Assembly (NCBI GenBank): GCA_037176845.1
Contig: JAYKXP010000022.1
Coordinates: 248,001 to 312,000, forward strand
DNA from: Paramarasmius palmivorus
Taxonomy: Eukaryota > Basidiomycota > Agaricomycetes > Agaricales > Marasmiaceae
Reading direction: 5' to 3'
Length of the DNA stretch: 64,000 nucleotides
Made by a program: the position numbers and the translations under genes
The notes under the pieces: model-generated
The model's database searches: none
The model's input: the letters and a program-made list of their open reading frames with translations, nothing else
Told to the model about the DNA's origin: nothing
Shown here: positions 58,750-64,000 of the stretch, in pieces
How the letters are laid out: the number at the start of each line of letters is the position of its first letter
Numbering within the stretch: the first letter of the stretch is position 1

Positions 58750-60396
58750 ATGACGGTTCCTGTCTACCCCAACGAAATCTACTCCACATTCGCATTTTTG
58801 GGCTTCATTTTGGTGACTATTCCTCTTCCCTGGCATTTGGAAGGTAAGAAGGCGCTTACTTCTTACCGAACTTTAATCTGAGCTATATCAATAGCATGGA
58901 ATACCGGAACATGCTGCTACATGATTTGGACTGGTCTGGGATGCCTTAACCTGTTCATCAACTCTATTGTCTGGAAAGGTAGCGTTGACAATGTGGCTCC
59001 CGTCTGGTGTGATATCTGTGAGTATTTCTCTAGCATAATTCTTCGTCCTAGCGTTGACATGGGCACACCAAGCCACGAAATACATTGTCGGCCTCGCCGT
59101 TGCGATTCCTGCATGCTCTCTCTGCATTAACCGTCGCCTTTACCACATCGCTACCGCCAATACCGTTACCATCACCCGCGCCGAGAAGCGTCGTGCGGTC
59201 ATGGTCGATTTGGCCATTTGCATCGGGCTTCCCGTTCTGGAGATGATCCTGCATTACATTCCCCAAGGACACCGGTTTGACATTATCGAGGATGTTGGTT
59301 GCTATCCGACCACTTACAACACTTGGGTCGCTTATGTCCTTGTCTGGTGTTGGCCGGTCGCCATTGGATGTGTATCAGCGGTGTATTGCAGTAAGTCCTT
59401 GCGCTGATTACGATCTTGTGCATATCTGACTCGGACACTGTAGCTTTGAGCTTGCGGGCCTTTAACAAGCGCCGCTCCCAATTCAAGGAACTGCTTTCCA
59501 GCAACAGCAACCTGAACTCTAACCGGTACTTCCGTCTTATGTCTCTTGCTGGCATCGAGATGCTCTGCACCATCCCCTCGGCATCTGGGTAATCTACCTC
59601 GACGCTACCGCCTCTCCGGTTTTCACCCATGGATTTCTTGGGAAAACACCAAGTGGGGTTTCAGTAGAGTTGACAAAGTGCCCTCATTCTTGTGGCACTT
59701 CAATGATCTTGCCGCGCTCTCTATCGAGTTGACCAGGTGGTTTCCCATCATCTGCTCTCTGGTCTTCTTCGGTTTCTTCGGTTTTGCCGACGAAGCAAGG
59801 AAGAACTACCGCGCCGCCTACAGCACTGTCACCAAGCATGTCGGAATCTCGACAACTGGAACATTGACTGGAACGTTCACTGGCTCTGGGTATGTCTATC
59901 TCTTCAACTGGTATTTGAATCTTCGTGCTGACTTGTACTTGACAGTACCAAATCAAAAGGATTCGGTACGAGTTCCAACGGCAACTCCCTCCCCGTCTTC
60001 GTCAGAAAGGAGACCAGCAGGAAGCGGGATTCTCTCGACTCCTTCACAGACGTCTCAGTTGTCTCCTCTGGCAAGGACTTCAACGAGAAATCATTCGACG
60101 CAGGAACGTCTTTCGGTGCTCTCTCGCTCGCCGATGTCGGTGGTGCTTTGGCAGACACTAAGTCTGATCCATATGCACCTTCGTCAACCGGCTCTTCAAG
60201 CGGTTCATCCTCATTCATCGCTTCACCCACCGATACACTTGCGCCACCTCCCCTCTCACATAACCGCGACTCGAAAGCTGATTCAGAGTTCGATATCGAG
60301 ATTTCTTCGTTAAGATACTCGATCGCACCACCTGAAGCTGCTCATGTTGCGAATGACACCAATACCGGACGACGGAATTCCGCCGAGATCGTCTGA
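58750..60396 (+). pseudogene. STE3-type pheromone receptor, copy 2 (two apparent frame breaks)
   Basis: A textbook Ste3-class receptor start: MTVPVYPNEIYSTFAFLGFI, IPLPWHLE, AWNTGTCCYMIWTGLGCLNL, FINSIVWKGSVDNVAPVWCD. Next come TKYIVGLAVAIPACSLCINR, MILHYIPQGHRFDIIEDVGC, WVAYVLVWCWPVAIGC and FRLMSLAGIEMLCTIP. There the frame breaks: the homologous LGIWVIYLDATASPVF needs one extra C in the run at 59574-59577, and FHPWISWENTKWGFSRVDKV needs another near 59620-59625. The rest is open: LSIELTRWFPIICSLVFFGF, FGFADEARKNYRAAY, then a Ser-rich tail ending DTNTGRRNSAEIV at 60396. Without correction the product would stop after about 200 residues, before TM6. The strong conservation after the breaks suggests recent loss or missing bases in the assembly. 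Confidence 0.8.
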
Positions 60397-60548
60397 TTTC
60401 TATGCTCTTTCCTCTTTCGATTCGTTCATACCCATAGCCTGACATACGCATCTACTGTATTTTTAGCATTCGAAGACTACACTACTTGCTACACGTTCAT
60501 TACTTTGATACCGAACAGTCAATTATTACTATGTATTTTTTAGTAGGG

Positions 60549-62714
60549 TTACACGTTGTTTGGAATAGAAAGTTGATTTCCACCATACTTTGCGAGAATG
60601 TATTCCTCGACGAATGCAAAGGTCTCCTCTGCACTGGGCTGGGGCCACCGATACTCTTCGTCTCTTTTGACCTTCCTTGAGCCAAGAGCTGCTTCAAACT
60701 TGTTTCTACCGTCACAATTGCACTCCTAACCTCGTCGCACATGCGATGGCCTATTCCCCAAATAGGAACTATGTCCTCCAAAGCAGATTTCACCTCGGCG
60801 ACTATTTCTAGTTGTTCATCGACTCTCGTCCCAGAGTACTTCATACATTCAAGGCCCTGTCCCAGATACACTGCGATGGAGACTTAGCTCAAGAATGATA
60901 TTGTGTACGAAGAGAAGATGTTACGTACGAACGCGCTGGTCATCATCTTTCGGTAAACACTTAGCAGCTTTCTTGTAAAACTCGAATGAAAGACGCAGAT
61001 CCTTAGAGCGACGTTCGAACATAGATCTTTCGAAATAGTAGAACCCTTTCGCCCTATTAGACAAATGTCAGCTCATCGAGCAGTATATATGGTGATAGGA
61101 CATACGCTAGAGCTGTCGCACGAGGGAGATCCTGAAATGCTACAACATCCGCTTCTTCGCAGTTCTCTCGACGCAGGTCAACAGCAATGTCGAATACTTC
61201 ATCTGCTTCCTTGAAGACTTCCTCTAGATATGGACAATCGGGTTCCTTTCTCAAGTTACGCGCTGAACCGATCTGTTTACAGTGGGAAAGTTATTCCAAG
61301 AGCAACGTCCGCGAGAAGAACGGCGAACCTTCATGATGGTTTCCATATGCAATCTCTGTACGGCCAACAAGAACCGCGGCTCTAGAACAGGGTAGTCGCC
61401 GCAATTGCCAATATCGCAGTCGTGCCCGCATTCTAGTTTGATAGAAGGCCTGAGAGAGCGAGCCCATTTGATAGCCCGGATAGCCCGTCCGAGGTATTCT
61501 ATTCGCTCTGTAGAAAATTTCTCCTGGACCACGGCGGATTGTACAATCCAGCATCTACAATTGTTGGTCAGTGAGTTGGGTTTATCAGGTTTGGAGGAAT
61601 TACTACGAACTTTACGGTGACTGACAGGCTTTCGTGGGCACCTTTCCATCCTTTCTTGGAGAGACGTTCAATAAAGCGACCTCGAAACCCTTCATTGAAT
61701 TTGAGCTTCATCCAGCCTTTGAAAGTACTGGTTCGATAAATCGACTAGATGAAAACATCATTGAACGAAAGAATGTCCAGTAACTCAATTGTAGACTTAC
61801 GCATAACGAGTACTTTCTCCGGCCAAAATCGATCCCAGTCATGAGCAACGCGCCAGTCCCGCAGAACTGCGTCGGCGAGTGTTGAGATAGGACAGTCGCT
61901 GATGGATTCGATATTGTAGGTGAGATATACTTGTTGGAACTGTTGGGTAGCTTTGAGGTAAGCTTGTGCAGCGATAGACATTTGGCTGATCTTGTAGAAA
62001 CGAAAAATTTCAGAGCTTGCCGACCCAAAAGGATAAATGACATACACTGGTGTTGGACTCAGGAGGTACGATGCCTCCCTTCATCGAAGCCTCCACAAAG
62101 GGCCATCGCACGATGCCAAGCTGAAAACTCGCGAGTACTCTTTGACTTTCCCTCGACTTGCATTCTCAAAATGTTCAACTTGTTCCTTGCTTTTGATGAG
62201 CCTCGCTCACAGGCTTGCCTGAGAGCTTCATTGGGGGACAGATAACCATCTTCAATAGCATCTAGAGCTTCTGACCACGCGCGTTCGCTGATCCAGTACC
62301 GCTGAAGTGCCTAGAGAGCGATGAAACGACACGTCATACAGTATATACCCAAGAACTCACATCATTGGCTTCGGCGAGACGAATGTGGGCTTTAACATAA
62401 GAAGCGTCGAGTTCTACTGCCTGTTTTGACGCGTCGGAATGAGGATCGCTGCATAAGACCGATGTGCTCACCATTTTTGCATCAGCGTCTGCGTCTAGGT
62501 ATCTACGCGTCCATTCATTAGTGGTAACCGTAAAAGAGACACGAGACCCTCACCTTCCCAGTTTGAGACCGCACAAAGCGCGATTTGCGAACAAGATCGG
62601 ATTTTTATCGTCCTCTTGAATCGCATCACTGTATTTCCGACACGCAGACTCGTATTGCTGTTGGCGAAAGAGGTTATCGGCTACCGCTTTGAAATCCTTT
62701 GCGGAGGTCGACAT
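60549..62714 (-). pseudogene. TPR-family protein, copy 5 (opposite strand, two frame breaks)
   Basis: Begins MSTSAKDFKAVADNLFRQQQ at 62714 with TPR units CRKYSDAIQEDDKNPILFAN, YLDADADAKM, AVELDASYVKAHIRLAEAND and ALQRYWISERAWSEALDAIE. Family blocks include ISTLADAVLRDWRVAHDWDR, CWIVQSAVVQEKFSTERIEY, AIRAIKWARSLRP, a cysteine group CGHDCDIGNC, FLLAVQRLHMETIMK, AFQDLPRATALA and LEDIVPIWGIG. Two breaks are apparent: an extra G near 62071-62076 before the exon end ESNTS, and a missing base near 60701-60706, after which KFEAALGSRKVKRDEEYRWP continues to the stop at 60549. This copy lies 2.3 kb from the right receptor gene end-to-end, converging with it. It is the most diverged member of the family. 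Confidence 0.68.
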
Positions 62715-64000
62715 TGTGGGGATGGTGTTAAGAGAGATGCCTGACGTCTGGGCCCCAAATCTCGAGGTGACATGGCATTGGCGCAACAAGCATGAGAAGC
62801 ATGACGAGCACGAAGTCTTCCTGGTGTGCTTCTTCGGTTCCCAATCGGACCAAGGCTCCAGTGTTACCTTTCCCAACCCAACCCTACATTCATTTTGAGA
62901 GTGACTGGATATTTCAGAAGAAGAGTATTCAAGAGGCTCTGAGGGAGGTATCGCTCGATTGAGGGAAGGATCTAAAAAGAGGAAGTTGCAAGGCGCTGGG
63001 CGCCAAATCTTGCTCCCGAACGTCGGACCCACATCCCGAGAACCGGGGACCAGGATGACAAAGCCATCATTCGTTCATCCAACGACGCCCACCAACGAAA
63101 TACGCAGTTCCATTCAAGGAGATCCATGCAAGCAACCTCGTTCGCGCAAAACGGCATACTTTGAGCTCAGCTCCTACTATCGTCGCTCCGAGCCGCACCT
63201 TGGTGTTTTTGGAGATACTTAACATGAACATTTACTATGAAGATGAAAGAACACTCAATTTGCCGATGCCAGATACGCAGATCTATGGAGGAGGTCGATG
63301 AGTACTCAACTCGATACGGAAATTGGATCAACCCTCTGCTGATTCGATCCAGTGGGCGACGTGAACAAATTCTTGAGAAAAACAAGCGAGGTCACTCGGG
63401 ACGGCACAGATAACATTGTCAACAATTGTTCTTCCCGTTCGAACTTCAATCTGCCATATTGGCATCCAGATATGACGAGCGAAGATCATGAAAGACGTGA
63501 TAGCTAAAACCCATCGTCAGGCAGTGAAGTAGTCCGGAGGTGTTGTATCACGTACGGTTATCCCTCGCGGACCTATAGATAGTCATGACCACCTCAAACC
63601 GACAAACGACGTTTCCTCGGTGCCATTGAGTCGTACGTTGCCGGTCTTATCGTGACAATATCCCTCTGAGAAGGAGGTTCTGTTCTCAAACTCATGTTGG
63701 ATCTATTCCTCTGCTTGGCACACGATAGTCAGTTAAACAATACAACATTGTCGATCTCGCCCCTACCGAAGTGTTCGAGAACACTAGTGCTGAAACATCA
63801 ATGTTCGGAGTCGCTATCTCGTACTGATCTCGAGCTCGTAAAGTATTACGAGAATTGAGTGAAGCAAGTAAGGCGTTGGCATAAACTAAAGACGGAGTGA
63901 TTAGAACTTGTTACAATCGGGTGCTAAATCACAGAAACTGACGTTTTCCAACAACAAAGTCTATCGCCATGTACCACAGAGTTGCTGGAACAGCGATGTA
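62715..64000. other. Right-end stretch, no gene seen
   Basis: About 1.3 kb upstream of TPR copy 5. Open frames are short and lack domains on both strands, and no gene is seen entering from the right edge. Confidence 0.4.

Noticed and set aside
63733..63747. Minus-strand C-C-I-V followed by a stop
   Set aside because: The frame is closed by a stop a few codons upstream and has no ATG.

Overview
The window is nuclear DNA of a filamentous basidiomycete, almost certainly a mushroom-forming Agaricomycete. Genes are dense and cut by many introns of about 50-60 nt with GT-AG ends and CTAAC-like branch sites. The gene set also fits: STE3-type pheromone receptors, a hydrophobin, long F-box proteins, BCS1-like AAA proteins and a local TPR gene family. 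No rRNA, tRNA or CRISPR was seen. Coordinates below are outer CDS limits; nearly all genes are spliced.

Left part (1-41 kb) is mostly conserved housekeeping genes with intact frames. In order: glycogen phosphorylase (cut by the left edge), an F-box protein, an MFS transporter, two related sulfotransferase-like genes separated by a solo LTR, prefoldin subunit 3 head-to-head with the rRNA-processing protein MRD1, a disordered protein with a PP1-docking-like motif, a SAMHD1-like HD-domain phosphohydrolase, a tandem-Myb telobox protein (Tay1/Teb1-like), proteasome subunit RPN9, an F-box/zinc-finger-like protein, a hydrophobin, a BCS1-like AAA ATPase and a large SHPRH-like SNF2/RING protein.

Right part (41-63 kb) is an accessory region. 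It holds four tandem copies of an uncharacterised TPR family, a predicted membrane coiled-coil protein, a decayed P-loop kinase-like gene, two STE3-family pheromone receptor genes in tandem, and a fifth TPR copy on the opposite strand. The receptors are thus bracketed by TPR paralogues. Six of the nine genes here carry small indels or a local repeat expansion that break the frame. No such break was noticed in the genes to the left. Either this block is decaying, or the assembly is poor here, for example a merged consensus of two divergent haplotypes.

The receptor pair could be part of a pheromone/receptor (B) mating-type locus or an accessory non-mating receptor cluster. No convincing CaaX pheromone precursor was found, so the second reading cannot be excluded. 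Upstream of the second receptor sits a compact group of regulatory-looking motifs: a palindromic E-box, two perfect CArG boxes and an inverted AACAAA pair. This is the most interesting regulatory signal in the window.
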